Below are positions 7,345 through 14,856 of a DNA stretch of 20,126 nt, in pieces. Position 1 is the first letter of the stretch, and every line of letters starts with the position of its first letter. The stretch is from JAIRTY01 sp050257395. Lineage in GTDB: Bacteria; Actinomycetota; Actinomycetes; Streptosporangiales; Streptosporangiaceae. Position numbers and translations under genes: made by a program. The notes below the pieces were generated by a model, which was given only the letters and a program-made list of their open reading frames with translations, ran no database searches and was not told where the DNA came from. The stretch covers positions 1 to 20,126 of the forward strand of contig JBLMWU010000232.1 in the NCBI GenBank assembly GCA_050257395.1, given 5' to 3'.

Positions 7345-8438
7345 CCCGCCGCCAGGCTGAGCAGCCGCCGCTTCAGCGGCGGCGGGGCGAAGCTGGCCTC
7401 GATGCTCGCCCGGGCCAGCATCCGCAGCTGCCCGCTGGCCAGCCCCAGCACGTCGCGGGCCCGCCGGTACTCCTCCAGCAGGCTGGTGCCGAACATCGGC
7501 GGGTCGTCACTGCCGAGGACCACCGGCACCCCGGCGGCGAGCAGCCCGGGCAGCGGATGGCTGGCCAGGTCGGGGACGACGCCGGTGGCGACGTTGCTGG
7601 ACGGGCAGATCTCCAGGGTGATCCGGTGGTCCCGGAGGTGGGCCAGCAGCCGCGGGTCGGCGGCGGCGGCGATGCCGTGGCCGATCCGCTCGGCCGCCAG
7701 CTCCCCGACGGCCGCCCAGACCTCGCCCGCCCCGGTGCTCTCCCCGGCGTGCGGGAGGCTGTGCAGGCCCGCGGCCCGGGCGGCGGCGAACTCGCCGCGG
7801 AAGTCCGCGCGGCGGACCCCCGCCTCCGGGCCGCCCAGGCCGAAGCCGACCAGCCCGGCCGGCGGGTGGTGCAGCGCGGCGTCGAGGGTGAGCCGGGCCC
7901 CCTCCGGGCCGTCGCCGCCGGAGATGTCGTAGACCCAGGCAAGCTCGACCCCGCTGCGGGCGCGGGCGGCAGCGGCGCCCGCGGTCAGCGCCTGCGCGAG
8001 CTCGCCCGGCTGGATGCCGGCCCGCAGGTGGCTCACCGGGGTGACGGTGACTTCGGCGTAGAGCGTGCCCTGCGCCTTCATGTCCGCGGCCAGGCCCTCG
8101 GCCAGGGTCACCACGTCCCCGGCTTCCCGCACCAGGTCGCTGACTGCCGTGTAGACCTCGAGGAAGTGCGGGAAGTCCCGGAACCGGAAGAAGCGCCGCA
8201 GCTCGTCTGTGCTGGCGGGCACGCCGCATTCGGGATGGCGGGCTGCCAGCGCGGCGACGGTGTGCGGGGCGGCCGAGCCGACGAGGTGCACGTGCAGGTC
8301 GGCCTTGGCGAGTGCGGTCAGGGCCGCGTCGTCCGGCCCGGCGGCCGGCGGCTGGGCGGCGGTGCTGTTCAGCTGGCGCCTCCTGTCACGGAGGCGCCCT
8401 TGCCGGTAAAGCGGGAGCCGAGCGTGGCGGGAGAGCAT
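7341..8438 (-). CDS. Adenosine deaminase-family enzyme, possibly aminodeoxyfutalosine deaminase
   Basis: A TIM-barrel zinc deaminase, 365 residues from the ATG at 8438. Metal and catalytic sites are all present: H49-x-H51 (ADLHVHLVGS), H230 and E233 (HAGES), H254 (RIGHGI), D311-D312 (GSDDPPMF), with EICPSSNV (276-283) between. The Asp of the usual HLDG ribose-contacting motif is Val here (HLVG). That variant, with the FGLGGPEAGV segment, resembles the actinobacterial enzymes that deaminate 6-amino-6-deoxyfutalosine in menaquinone synthesis rather than adenosine; this is from memory of the family and is tentative. The first 22 residues are basic and poorly conserved in character. A CTG at codon 23 has AGGAGG six bases upstream and could be the true start. 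It lies downstream of the PaaX-type gene on the same strand. Confidence 0.82.
   Translation of the reverse strand: MLSRHARLPLYRQGRLRDRRRQLNSTAAQPPAAGPDDAALTALAKADLHVHLVGSAAPHTVAALAARHPECGVPASTDELRRFFRFRDFPHFLEVYTAVSDLVREAGDVVTLAEGLAADMKAQGTLYAEVTVTPVSHLRAGIQPGELAQALTAGAAAARARSGVELAWVYDISGGDGPEGARLTLDAALHHPPAGLVGFGLGGPEAGVRRADFRGEFAAARAAGLHSLPHAGESTGAGEVWAAVGELAAERIGHGIAAAADPRLLAHLRDHRITLEICPSSNVATGVVPDLASHPLPGLLAAGVPVVLGSDDPPMFGTSLLEEYRRARDVLGLASGQLRMLARASIEASFAPPPLKRRLLSLAAG
8375..8398 (-). promoter_or_regulatory. Hairpin holding a consensus Shine-Dalgarno within the deaminase 5' region
   Basis: On the transcript (minus strand) GGCGCCTCC and GGAGGCGCC form a perfect 9-bp stem with a 6-nt GTGACA loop. 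The 3' arm contains most of AGGAGG, which stands six bases before an in-frame CTG (codon 23). If translation starts there, the hairpin would mask the ribosome site. If translation starts at the ATG at 8438, the hairpin lies within coding sequence. Confidence 0.35.
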
Positions 8439-8487
8439 CCCGTTGCAGCGCCTCTCGGCCCGCCTGCCGTTCTATCACAGCGCCGCC

Positions 8488-8520
8488 AGCGCGGCGGGCG
8501 GCCGGGCAGGCCGCCGCGCT
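8488..8520 (-). terminator. Hairpin at the end of the PaaX-type gene
   Basis: AGCGCGGCGG (8488-8497) pairs perfectly with CCGCCGCGCT (8511-8520), a 10-bp stem with a 13-nt loop that overlaps the stop codon of the regulator. It has no U-tract. It may attenuate transcription between the regulator and the deaminase. Confidence 0.45.
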
Positions 8521-9514
8521 AGCCGGCGCTGAGGGCGGCGGGGTCCTCCCCGGCGGGCTCGGTCTGCAGCTCCGAGCTGTGGTGGGTGGCGTGCACCGCC
8601 AGTTCCGGGCTGTAGCGGGCGATGATCTGCCGCACCCGGTGGGCGGCGAGCGGGCCCAGCAGGTCATAGGTGGTGGTGAACAGCTCGCGGGCCCGGGCGC
8701 GCGGCCAGGCCTCGGGCAGCAGCTCTCCGGGCAGGTCGGGGTCCAGCCCGGGGAAGGTGCGCCATTCGTCCATCACCCGGGTCCGGGCCACCAGCGCCGC
8801 CACCGGCGACACCCGCCCGGCCAGGGTGCGTTCCCGCAGCCGCTCGGTGTGGGTGATGAACCGGTCGTAGCTGTCGCGGAGGCTGTCCAGATCCCAGGCC
8901 CGCTGCGGCAGCCCCTCCGGGCTGCCGCCCGGCACGGTGGCCGCCCGGAACGCGGTGGCCGTGCTGATGCCCAGCTCGGTGAGCTGGCTGATCACCTCGG
9001 CCGCATGATCGCGGGGGGCGACCCAGAGCCCGTCGTACAGGGGCGCGAACCCGAGCCACCGCAGCTGCTTGCGCAGCGAGTCGCGGGCCGCCCGGTTCTG
9101 CTCGGGGATGGAGAACGCCACCAGGCTCCACACCCCGTCCCACGGCTCGCTGCTGGTGCCGAACGAGAAGATCTGGCGGCCGCCGTCGTCCAGGATGCGG
9201 GCCGCGCGCTCGCTCAGGCCGACCACGGTGCGGCGCCCGTTCTTGGACGTGACCAGCAGCCGGTTGCGGGTCAGCCGGCTCAGGGCGGCGCGGGCCGCCG
9301 AGTCGCTGACCCCGAACTCGGCCAGCAGCGCGACCAGGGCGGCCGAGGGCAGCGGCTCGGTGCGCCGCCACCAGTAGTCGCCCAGCAGGGTGAGCAGCAG
9401 CCGCGGCGGCCGCTGCGCGACAGCTCCGAGCCACATGTCCGCCACCTCTTCGCTGGCGAGCTCAGCCTGCCCCGGCTCGGGGGACGCGGCGGCGGGCAGC
9501 ACGGTATCGGCCAT
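8519..9514 (-). CDS. PaaX-family transcriptional repressor
   Basis: A 331-residue protein with PaaX-family architecture. Residues 35-95 form the N-terminal winged helix (PPRLLLTLLGDYW, then LPSAALVALLAEFGVSDSAARAALSRL, then GRRTVVGLS). A central domain contains WDGVWSLVAFSIPE and LRWLGFAPLYDGLWVAPRD, and the C-terminal domain contains VARTRVMDEWRTFPGLDPDLPGELLP. PaaX of Escherichia coli represses phenylacetate catabolism in response to phenylacetyl-CoA, but many actinomycete paralogues sit at unrelated loci and no paa genes are in this window, so the ligand is unknown. The ATG at 9514 has no strong ribosome site. The palindrome just upstream suggests autorepression. The nearest possible targets are the downstream deaminase and the cluster at 9.7-18 kb. 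Confidence 0.88.
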   Translation of the reverse strand: MADTVLPAAASPEPGQAELASEEVADMWLGAVAQRPPRLLLTLLGDYWWRRTEPLPSAALVALLAEFGVSDSAARAALSRLTRNRLLVTSKNGRRTVVGLSERAARILDDGGRQIFSFGTSSEPWDGVWSLVAFSIPEQNRAARDSLRKQLRWLGFAPLYDGLWVAPRDHAAEVISQLTELGISTATAFRAATVPGGSPEGLPQRAWDLDSLRDSYDRFITHTERLRERTLAGRVSPVAALVARTRVMDEWRTFPGLDPDLPGELLPEAWPRARARELFTTTYDLLGPLAAHRVRQIIARYSPELAVHATHHSSELQTEPAGEDPAALSAG

Positions 9515-9526
9515 GGTCAGAGGGTA

Positions 9527-9542
9527 CCGAAACTTCTTTCAG
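9527..9542. promoter_or_regulatory. Candidate autoregulatory operator of the PaaX-type gene
   Basis: Read toward the gene, CTGAAA-GAAG-TTTCGG is a nearly perfect inverted repeat (CNGAAA-N4-TTTCNG) 13 bases before the ATG. It is a natural repressor site by position. A second imperfect palindrome, TTACG-AGCC-CGTAA, lies at 9599-9612 further upstream in the same gap. Confidence 0.45.
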
Positions 9543-9693
9543 GGCCGGCAACGGGACAGCCTCCTTCGGTCCTGACGTTGGCTGGGTGTTTCACTGTGTT
9601 ACGAGCCCGTAAGCCGACTTCATGATCGTCATACGTTGCCGGGCAGGACGCGGGGCGCAGGCGGTGGCGGGCGCGGGCATCGCGAGGGCGGGG

Positions 9694-10710
9694 TCAGCCG
9701 GGCGGGTCCGTGCCGAGGAACCGGAACGCGTTGTGCCAGGTGATGTCCGCGACCACCGGCTCCGGCAGGTCCATCGACAGCAGCGTCCTGCCGCAGGGGT
9801 CTTCCCGGGGCATGGCGGGGAAGTCGGTGCCGATGAGCAGCCGGTCGGCGCCCAGGATGTCGATCAGGTAGCGCAGGGCCCGGCGGTCGAACACACAGGT
9901 GTCGTACCAGTACTGGCGGGCGTAGCTGAACGGGGAGCGGTCCCGGCGGCCGGGGGTGGCGGCACGCTCGGGGATGGGCGGCTCCTCGTTCCAGGTGCCG
10001 CCCCAGAACCAGTGGGCGCGGGGCAGCACCAGCGGCATCCCGCCGGCCCCGTGGGTGAACGCGAGCCGCAGCCCCGGGCACTTCTCCGGCAGATCGCTGG
10101 TGATGATCGACGAGGCGCCCAGGGCCGCGTCCACGCCGACGGCGAAGTCCGGCATGGCGTGCCGGGGCAGCATGTCCCCCAGACCGCTGGGCAGCGCGTG
10201 CACCAGCACCGACAGGTTCAGCCGCTCGGCCTCGGCGAAGAACGCCGCGAACCGCTGGTCGCCCAGGTAGACGCCGTTGACCTGGGAGGTGACCTCCACC
10301 CCGGCCAGGCCGGCCTCGGCGATCCCGGCCAGCTCCGCGGCCGCCAGCTCCGGGTCCTGCATGGGCACGGTGCCCAGCCCGAAGAACCGGGCGGGCTCCA
10401 CCGCGCACAGCCTGACCACGAACTCGTTGATCCAGCGGGCCAGGTCCCGCCCGGCGCCAGCGGCCAGCCGGTAGTTGAGCAGCGGCGGCATGGGCGAGAC
10501 GACCTCGGCGTCGGTGCGGCTGGCGTCCATCGCCGCCAGCCGCGCCGACGCGTCGAAGAAGGCCTGCTGCGCGGAGAACTTCATGGGCCCGAACTCCAGC
10601 AGCCGGTGGCCGTCCGCCTGCGGGGTCATGCTGGGCCAGCCCTCGGTGGCCGGCCCGGGCGGCGGGTACTCGCCGGGCAGCACGTGCGCGTGCATGTCGA
10701 TCAGCGGCAC
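9694..10710 (-). CDS. Amidohydrolase, ACMSD-like metal-dependent decarboxylase/hydrolase
   Basis: A 338-residue protein of the amidohydrolase-2 family, which includes aminocarboxymuconate-semialdehyde decarboxylase and other non-oxidative decarboxylases. Metal ligands are visible as H7-x-H9 (DMHAHV), H171 (VLVHALPSG), H220 (AFTHGAGG) and D296 (IGTDFP). The start is GTG at 10710, four bases after the stop of the upstream alcohol dehydrogenase, so it is the last gene of a three-gene leftward operon (SDR, dehydrogenase, amidohydrolase). The family removes carboxylate groups from cyclic or conjugated acids, or hydrolyses ring compounds; which reaction applies here cannot be read from sequence. 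Confidence 0.88.
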   Translation of the reverse strand: MPLIDMHAHVLPGEYPPPGPATEGWPSMTPQADGHRLLEFGPMKFSAQQAFFDASARLAAMDASRTDAEVVSPMPPLLNYRLAAGAGRDLARWINEFVVRLCAVEPARFFGLGTVPMQDPELAAAELAGIAEAGLAGVEVTSQVNGVYLGDQRFAAFFAEAERLNLSVLVHALPSGLGDMLPRHAMPDFAVGVDAALGASSIITSDLPEKCPGLRLAFTHGAGGMPLVLPRAHWFWGGTWNEEPPIPERAATPGRRDRSPFSYARQYWYDTCVFDRRALRYLIDILGADRLLIGTDFPAMPREDPCGRTLLSMDLPEPVVADITWHNAFRFLGTDPPG

Positions 10711-10714
10711 CGGG

Positions 10715-11809
10715 TCACCCCCGGTCCGGGTGGATGGACACGTGCACCGCGTTCTCGCCGGCGACCTCGCCGGCCAGCGTCTCGATGGCCCGCGGCACGT
10801 CCGCCAGCCCGAAGCTGTGCGTGTGCAGCTTCTCCAGCGGGAAGCGCCCGGACTCGATGATCCGGATCGCGTCCGCGTAGCCGCGGGCGTCCACGCTGAA
10901 CGCGCCGACCACGGTGGCGCCCTTGTTGATGATCAGGTCGGTGTTCAGCGGGTGCGCCGTGCCGCCCTTGAGGCCGGCCAGCACCACCCGGCCGCCGTGC
11001 CGGATCGACTCGATGGCGTGGGTGACCGGGTCGGTGGCGATCGGCGTGAACTCCAGCGCCACGTCGACGCCGTCGCCGCCGGTGATCTCGCGCACCCGGG
11101 CGACCGTGTCCTCCTCCTCCACGTTGATCGTGTGGTCCGCCCCGAACTCGCGGGCCAGCGCCAGCTTGGCGTGGTCGCGGGCCAGGCCGGTGACGATGAC
11201 CGTGTCCGCGCCCACCGCCTTGGCCGCGATCACCGCGGCGATCCCCCGCTGGCCGGCCCCCAGCACCAGCACCGTGCTGCCCAGCCCCACCTGGCCCAGG
11301 TGGACGGCCCAGCGCACGCCCGCGCCGAGCGGGTTGTACATGACCGCGATCTCGGCCGGGATGTCCTTGCGGATGGGGTGCAGGATCGAGTTCGGGTGCA
11401 GGTGGACGTACTCGGCGAAGCCGCCGTTCAGCCGCGGCTCGCCCGGGTTGTAGCCGCCGTAGCTGCCCTGCTTGTTCTTGCACGACATGTAGCGGCCGGT
11501 CAGGCACAGGTCGCAGCTGCGGCAGGGGATGAGGATCTCCAGCGCGACCCGGTCGCCCGGGCTGACGCCCCAGCGCTGCGCAGCCCGTTCCCCTACTTCC
11601 TCGATGATCCCCAGCGGTTCGTGGCCCGGCACCATGGGCAGGCCGCGCTGCCCGAGATGACCCTTGTACTGCTCCACGTCACTGCCGCAGATCCCGCAGG
11701 CCTCGATGCGCAGCAGGCCCTCGTCTGGCCCGACGGCCGGCCGGGGGAACTCGCGCATCTCAAAGGTGCGGGGGGCCGTCATGACCATGGCCCGGACCGC
11801 GTCAGCCAT
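10715..11809 (-). CDS. Zinc-dependent MDR alcohol dehydrogenase
   Basis: A 364-residue medium-chain dehydrogenase of the threonine/sorbitol dehydrogenase-like group. Catalytic zinc residues are C41 (GICGSD) and H63-E64 (GHEPLG). The structural zinc cysteines are C96, C99, C102 and C110. The Rossmann loop is GAGQRG (184-189). Unlike the two NDMA-dependent paralogues in this window it has the GICGSD form of the zinc motif and a shorter insert after the structural zinc loop, so it probably uses exchangeable NAD(P). It starts 8 bases inside the SDR gene (ATGGCTGA overlap), implying translational coupling. The substrate is unknown; the operon context suggests a hydroxyl intermediate passed on to the amidohydrolase. 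Confidence 0.88.
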   Translation of the reverse strand: MADAVRAMVMTAPRTFEMREFPRPAVGPDEGLLRIEACGICGSDVEQYKGHLGQRGLPMVPGHEPLGIIEEVGERAAQRWGVSPGDRVALEILIPCRSCDLCLTGRYMSCKNKQGSYGGYNPGEPRLNGGFAEYVHLHPNSILHPIRKDIPAEIAVMYNPLGAGVRWAVHLGQVGLGSTVLVLGAGQRGIAAVIAAKAVGADTVIVTGLARDHAKLALAREFGADHTINVEEEDTVARVREITGGDGVDVALEFTPIATDPVTHAIESIRHGGRVVLAGLKGGTAHPLNTDLIINKGATVVGAFSVDARGYADAIRIIESGRFPLEKLHTHSFGLADVPRAIETLAGEVAGENAVHVSIHPDRG

Positions 11810-12725
11810 TGGCCTCCACCTCCTCCATCGTGGTCTCGTCCAGCGGGATCAGCGGGACCGGCCCGGCCGCGTCCGCGGTGGCCGGAATGTAGCCCCAGTA
11901 CTTGGCCCGGGCGCCGCCGTCCACCACGAAGTCGCAGCCGGTGATGAGGCGGGCGTAGTCCGAGCACATCCAGGCGACGCAGTGGCCGATGTCGGTGGGG
12001 GTGGACGGCACCCCCATCGGGATCATGCCGCGCACGTCGAACTGGCCGGCCGGCCGCCACCAGTCCGGCCGGTCCGGCGGTGGCTGCCGGGGACCGCGCA
12101 GCTCGGTCCGGCCCTGCTTCTTCCACTCCGCGAGCAGTTCCGGGTTGTCCGGGGTGGGCGCGGTGGGGGAGAAGCTGTTGACCCTGATGCCGTACGGCGC
12201 CAGGTCCATGGCGGCGGCCCGGACGAAGTTGGCCAGCCCGCCCTTGTGGAACGCGTACGCGATCACCCCGCCCGCGCCCTGCCAGGCGTTGGAGGACAGG
12301 ATGGACACGATGCTGCCCTTGATGCCGCGCTCGATCATGGCGATGGCGGCGTGCTTGCTGTTGAGGAAGTTGCCGGCGGCGGCCACGGTGACCGCCCGGC
12401 TGAAGTAGTCCAGGTTCTCCTCCAGCAGGCCCTTGCCGCCGAGGACGGCCGCGTTGTTGATGAGGATGTCGATCCGGCCCCAGGTGCCCAGCACCTCGCC
12501 GAGGTAGCGCTGGACGTCCTCCTCGCTGCTGACGTCGCCGGCGACGGCGATCGCCTCGCCGCCGTTGCGCTCGATCCGGCGCACGCAGGCCTTGGCTGCC
12601 TCGAGGTTGATGTCATTGCAGGCCACCTTCGCGCCGTACTTGGCCAGCGCCAGGGCGATGCCGCTGCCGATGTTCGGGCCGGCGCCGGTGACCAGCGCGA
12701 CCTTTCCCGCCAGGGAGATGTCCAT
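11802..12725 (-). CDS. Short-chain dehydrogenase/reductase (classical SDR, long C-terminal tail)
   Basis: A 307-residue SDR. It shows the cofactor loop TGAGPNIGSG (13-22), an acidic D38 after beta-2 favouring NAD(H), NNAA (90-93), the catalytic serine in ILSS (142-145) and Y157-x3-K161 (YAFHK). The region from about 186 to 235 is long and Pro/Trp-rich (TAPTPDNPELL, then PDWWRPAGQFDV), larger than usual for the substrate loop. A C-terminal tail of about 35 residues follows the normal VDGGA end. Beta-2 to beta-3 has normal length, unlike the SDR at 15932-16807. GAGGCAGG precedes the ATG at 12725. It is the first gene of the leftward operon, divergent from the NDMA-dependent dehydrogenase. Confidence 0.9.
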   Translation of the reverse strand: MDISLAGKVALVTGAGPNIGSGIALALAKYGAKVACNDINLEAAKACVRRIERNGGEAIAVAGDVSSEEDVQRYLGEVLGTWGRIDILINNAAVLGGKGLLEENLDYFSRAVTVAAAGNFLNSKHAAIAMIERGIKGSIVSILSSNAWQGAGGVIAYAFHKGGLANFVRAAAMDLAPYGIRVNSFSPTAPTPDNPELLAEWKKQGRTELRGPRQPPPDRPDWWRPAGQFDVRGMIPMGVPSTPTDIGHCVAWMCSDYARLITGCDFVVDGGARAKYWGYIPATADAAGPVPLIPLDETTMEEVEANG

Positions 12726-13131
12726 GTGCCTGCCTCGGTGTTGATGACGGTCCTGACCGTGCGCGATGCCGTGGTGCGGCGGAACGTCGTGCCAGCCGAT
12801 CGATGACGAATCGTGTCACGCTCGTCGCAACAATTGACATGTGGCCGGCGGGTCACTGTCAAGACCAGCACCGAAATCGGGAGGCCGGTCCTGCCGGGGC
12901 GGCAGCGTGCCGGCGGGACGGGTGTGAGCGGCGTCTCCGGTGCCAGGCCAGCAGGACTGTTGGCACGGCCGGGGACAGGTGATATAGATACAAATGGTTC
13001 CACAGTCGTCGCGCAATATGTCATAGGTTTGCGGACCGTTCAGGCCGGCCGGCCCCGGGGGCGGATGCCCGCGGGACGCTGGCCTGCTGCCGCGTCAGTC
13101 CTCCCCCCGGACCACGAGGAAGGTCAGGCCC
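12726..13131. promoter_or_regulatory. 406-bp divergent regulatory region of the catabolic cluster
   Basis: No gene is seen here. TTGACA (12834-12839) and TGTCAA (12857-12862) form an inverted pair 17 bases apart, so each strand carries a -35-like hexamer. GTGCCA (12940-12945) and TGGCAC (12961-12966) form a second, everted pair using the same hexamer as the mftA/mftF palindrome. An AT-rich island spans about 12980-13030. Confidence 0.5.
12960..12988 (+). promoter_or_regulatory. Putative sigma-70-type promoter for the rightward operon
   Basis: TTGGCA (12960-12965), a 17-base spacer and TATAGA (12983-12988) resemble a housekeeping promoter in an otherwise GC-rich region. The implied leader before the ATG at 13132 is about 135 bases. 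The -35 element overlaps a TGGCAC half-site, which would allow repression. Confidence 0.5.
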
Positions 13132-14241
13132 ATGAGCATGATGAAGACCCGGGCGGCGGTCCTCCGCAAGGGCGGCGAGCCCTGGGAGATCACCGAGCTG
13201 GACCTCGACGAGCCCAAGGCCAACGAGGTGCTGGTGCGGATGAAGGCGGCGGGCCTGTGCCACTCCGACGAGCACATCCGCGCCCGCGGCGTCGCCCGGC
13301 TGCCGCTGGTCGGCGGGCACGAGGGGTCCGGCATCGTGGAGGCGGTGGGCCCCGGCGTCACCCGGGTGAAGGTGGGCGACCACGTCTCCTGCTCCTACAT
13401 CCCGGTCTGCGGCAAGTGCCGGTACTGCTCGACCGGGCGGCAGAACCTGTGCGACGCGGGGAAGTGGGCCGGGGTCGGCTGCCTGCAGGACGAGACCTTC
13501 CGGTTCCACCAGAACGGCGAGGACTTCGGCGGCATGTGCGTGGTCGGCTCGTTCTCCGAGTGGTCGGTGCTGTCCGAGTGGTCCTGCATCAAGGTCCAGG
13601 ACCACATCCCGTTCGAGCACGCCGCGCTTGTGAGCTGCGGCGTCACCACCGGGTGGGCGTCGGCCGTGTACGCCGCCGGGGTCCGGGCCGGTGACACCGT
13701 GGTGGTGTTCGGCACCGGCGGGGTGGGCATCAACGCGGTGCAGGGCGCCCGGTTCGCCGGCGCCAAGAACGTCATCGCGATCGACCCGCTGGAGAACAAG
13801 CTGGAGGCGGCCAAGTCGCTCGGCGCCACCCACGGCTTCACCGACCCGGCGAAGGCCAAGGAGGTGCTGGTCGAGATCACCTGGGGCCAGCTCGCCGACC
13901 ACGTCATCTGCACCGTGGGTGAGATGGACAACGAGGTCGTCAAGAACGCCGTGGACATGTGCGGCAAGGGCGGGTCGGTCGTCATCACCGGCGTCGGCTA
14001 CTACGACATGGTGCTGCCGGGCGGGATCCTCATCGGCTACCACCGGCGCCTGCAGGGGTCGCTGTTCGGGGGCGCCAACCCGCTGTTCGACATCCCCCGG
14101 CTGCTCGGCCTGTGGGAGACCGGCGACCTCAAGCTCGACGAGCTGATCACCCAGCGGTACTCGCTGGAGCAGCTCAACCAGGGCTACCAGGACCTGATGG
14201 ACGGCAAGAACATCCGCGGCGTCCTCATCCACGACCACTGA
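13132..14241 (+). CDS. NDMA-dependent (nicotinoprotein) zinc alcohol dehydrogenase, second paralogue
   Basis: A 369-residue protein clearly paralogous to the dehydrogenase at 5074-6186 and of the same mycofactocin-linked family. Catalytic zinc ligands are C43, H63-E64 and C169. Structural zinc cysteines are C93, C96, C99 and C107. The cofactor loop is GTGGVG (194-199) with D218. The family-typical C-terminus KNIRGVLIHDH is present. GAGGAAGG stands eight bases before the ATG at 13132; ATGs at 13138 and 13141 are in frame. It leads a five-gene rightward operon, with the UGSC-family gene following after 30 bases. It probably oxidises the alcohol or hemithioacetal of the pathway substrate and passes electrons to mycofactocin rather than to free NAD. 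Confidence 0.9.
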   Translation: MSMMKTRAAVLRKGGEPWEITELDLDEPKANEVLVRMKAAGLCHSDEHIRARGVARLPLVGGHEGSGIVEAVGPGVTRVKVGDHVSCSYIPVCGKCRYCSTGRQNLCDAGKWAGVGCLQDETFRFHQNGEDFGGMCVVGSFSEWSVLSEWSCIKVQDHIPFEHAALVSCGVTTGWASAVYAAGVRAGDTVVVFGTGGVGINAVQGARFAGAKNVIAIDPLENKLEAAKSLGATHGFTDPAKAKEVLVEITWGQLADHVICTVGEMDNEVVKNAVDMCGKGGSVVITGVGYYDMVLPGGILIGYHRRLQGSLFGGANPLFDIPRLLGLWETGDLKLDELITQRYSLEQLNQGYQDLMDGKNIRGVLIHDH

Positions 14242-14271
14242 CGGCGCCGCCGGCACCCACAAGGAGAAGCC

Positions 14272-14856
14272 ATGCCGAACGCCATCCTCGACCCGACCGG
14301 CCAGAAAGGCCGTGCGCCCGCGGGCGGGACCTTCCAGCTCGCGCCGCGCCGCCCGGCCCTGCAGGGCGCCCGGGTGGGCCTGCTCATCAACACCAAGCGC
14401 AACGCGGAGCTGTTCCTCGACGAGGTCGGCAAGCTGCTCAAGGAGGAGCAGGGCGTGGCCAGCGTGATGGCCCGCACCAAGCTCGCCTTCGCCCAGCCGG
14501 TGCCGCCGGACATGCTCGCCGAGCTCACCGGCGAATGCGACGTCGTGGTCACCGGCGTCGGCGACTGCGGCTCCTGCAGCGCGTCAGCGGTCACCGACGG
14601 CATCATGCTGGAGCGCGAGGGCGTCCCGGCCGCCGTCATCTGCAGCGACGCGTTCGGCGCCAGCGCGGACGCCATCGCCGGGCTGCGCGGCGCGCCGGGC
14701 TACCGCTACATCACCACCCGGCACCCGGTGGCCGTGCTGACCCCGGATGAGGTGCGCGAGCGGGCCCGCGAGGTGCTCGCGGAGGTCGTCGCGATACTCG
14801 CCGGCGGCACGGGCGGCGGCACAGCCAGCGGCGGGGCGGGCGCGGCCGATGGCTGA
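14272..14856 (+). CDS. UGSC-family protein, cysteine form (CGSC motif)
   Basis: A 194-residue protein of the UGSC family, named for selenoprotein members with a Sec-Gly-Ser-Cys motif. Here the motif is C99-G-S-C102 within VVVTGVGDCGSCSASAVTDG, so selenocysteine is replaced by cysteine. It has an alpha/beta sandwich character: beta-strand VGLLINTKRN near 35-44, VVVTGVGDC near 91-99, and AAVICSDAF near 120-128 with another cysteine. The biochemical role of the family is not established; a thiol/selenol redox or alkyl-carrier role is plausible. AAGGAG lies six bases before the ATG. The last eight bases overlap the start of the next gene (ATGGCTGA), indicating a coupled pair. The C-terminal 18 residues are Gly/Ala-rich and probably disordered. 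Confidence 0.8.
   Translation: MPNAILDPTGQKGRAPAGGTFQLAPRRPALQGARVGLLINTKRNAELFLDEVGKLLKEEQGVASVMARTKLAFAQPVPPDMLAELTGECDVVVTGVGDCGSCSASAVTDGIMLEREGVPAAVICSDAFGASADAIAGLRGAPGYRYITTRHPVAVLTPDEVRERAREVLAEVVAILAGGTGGGTASGGAGAADG

Noticed and set aside
6561..8522. 653-codon plus-strand open frame through the methyltransferase and deaminase
   Set aside because: It runs out of frame through two well-supported genes on opposite strands and shows only Gly/Arg/Pro-rich sequence.
14272..14856. Selenocysteine insertion in the UGSC gene
   Set aside because: The motif codon is a cysteine codon and the frame has no internal TGA, so no recoding is needed.
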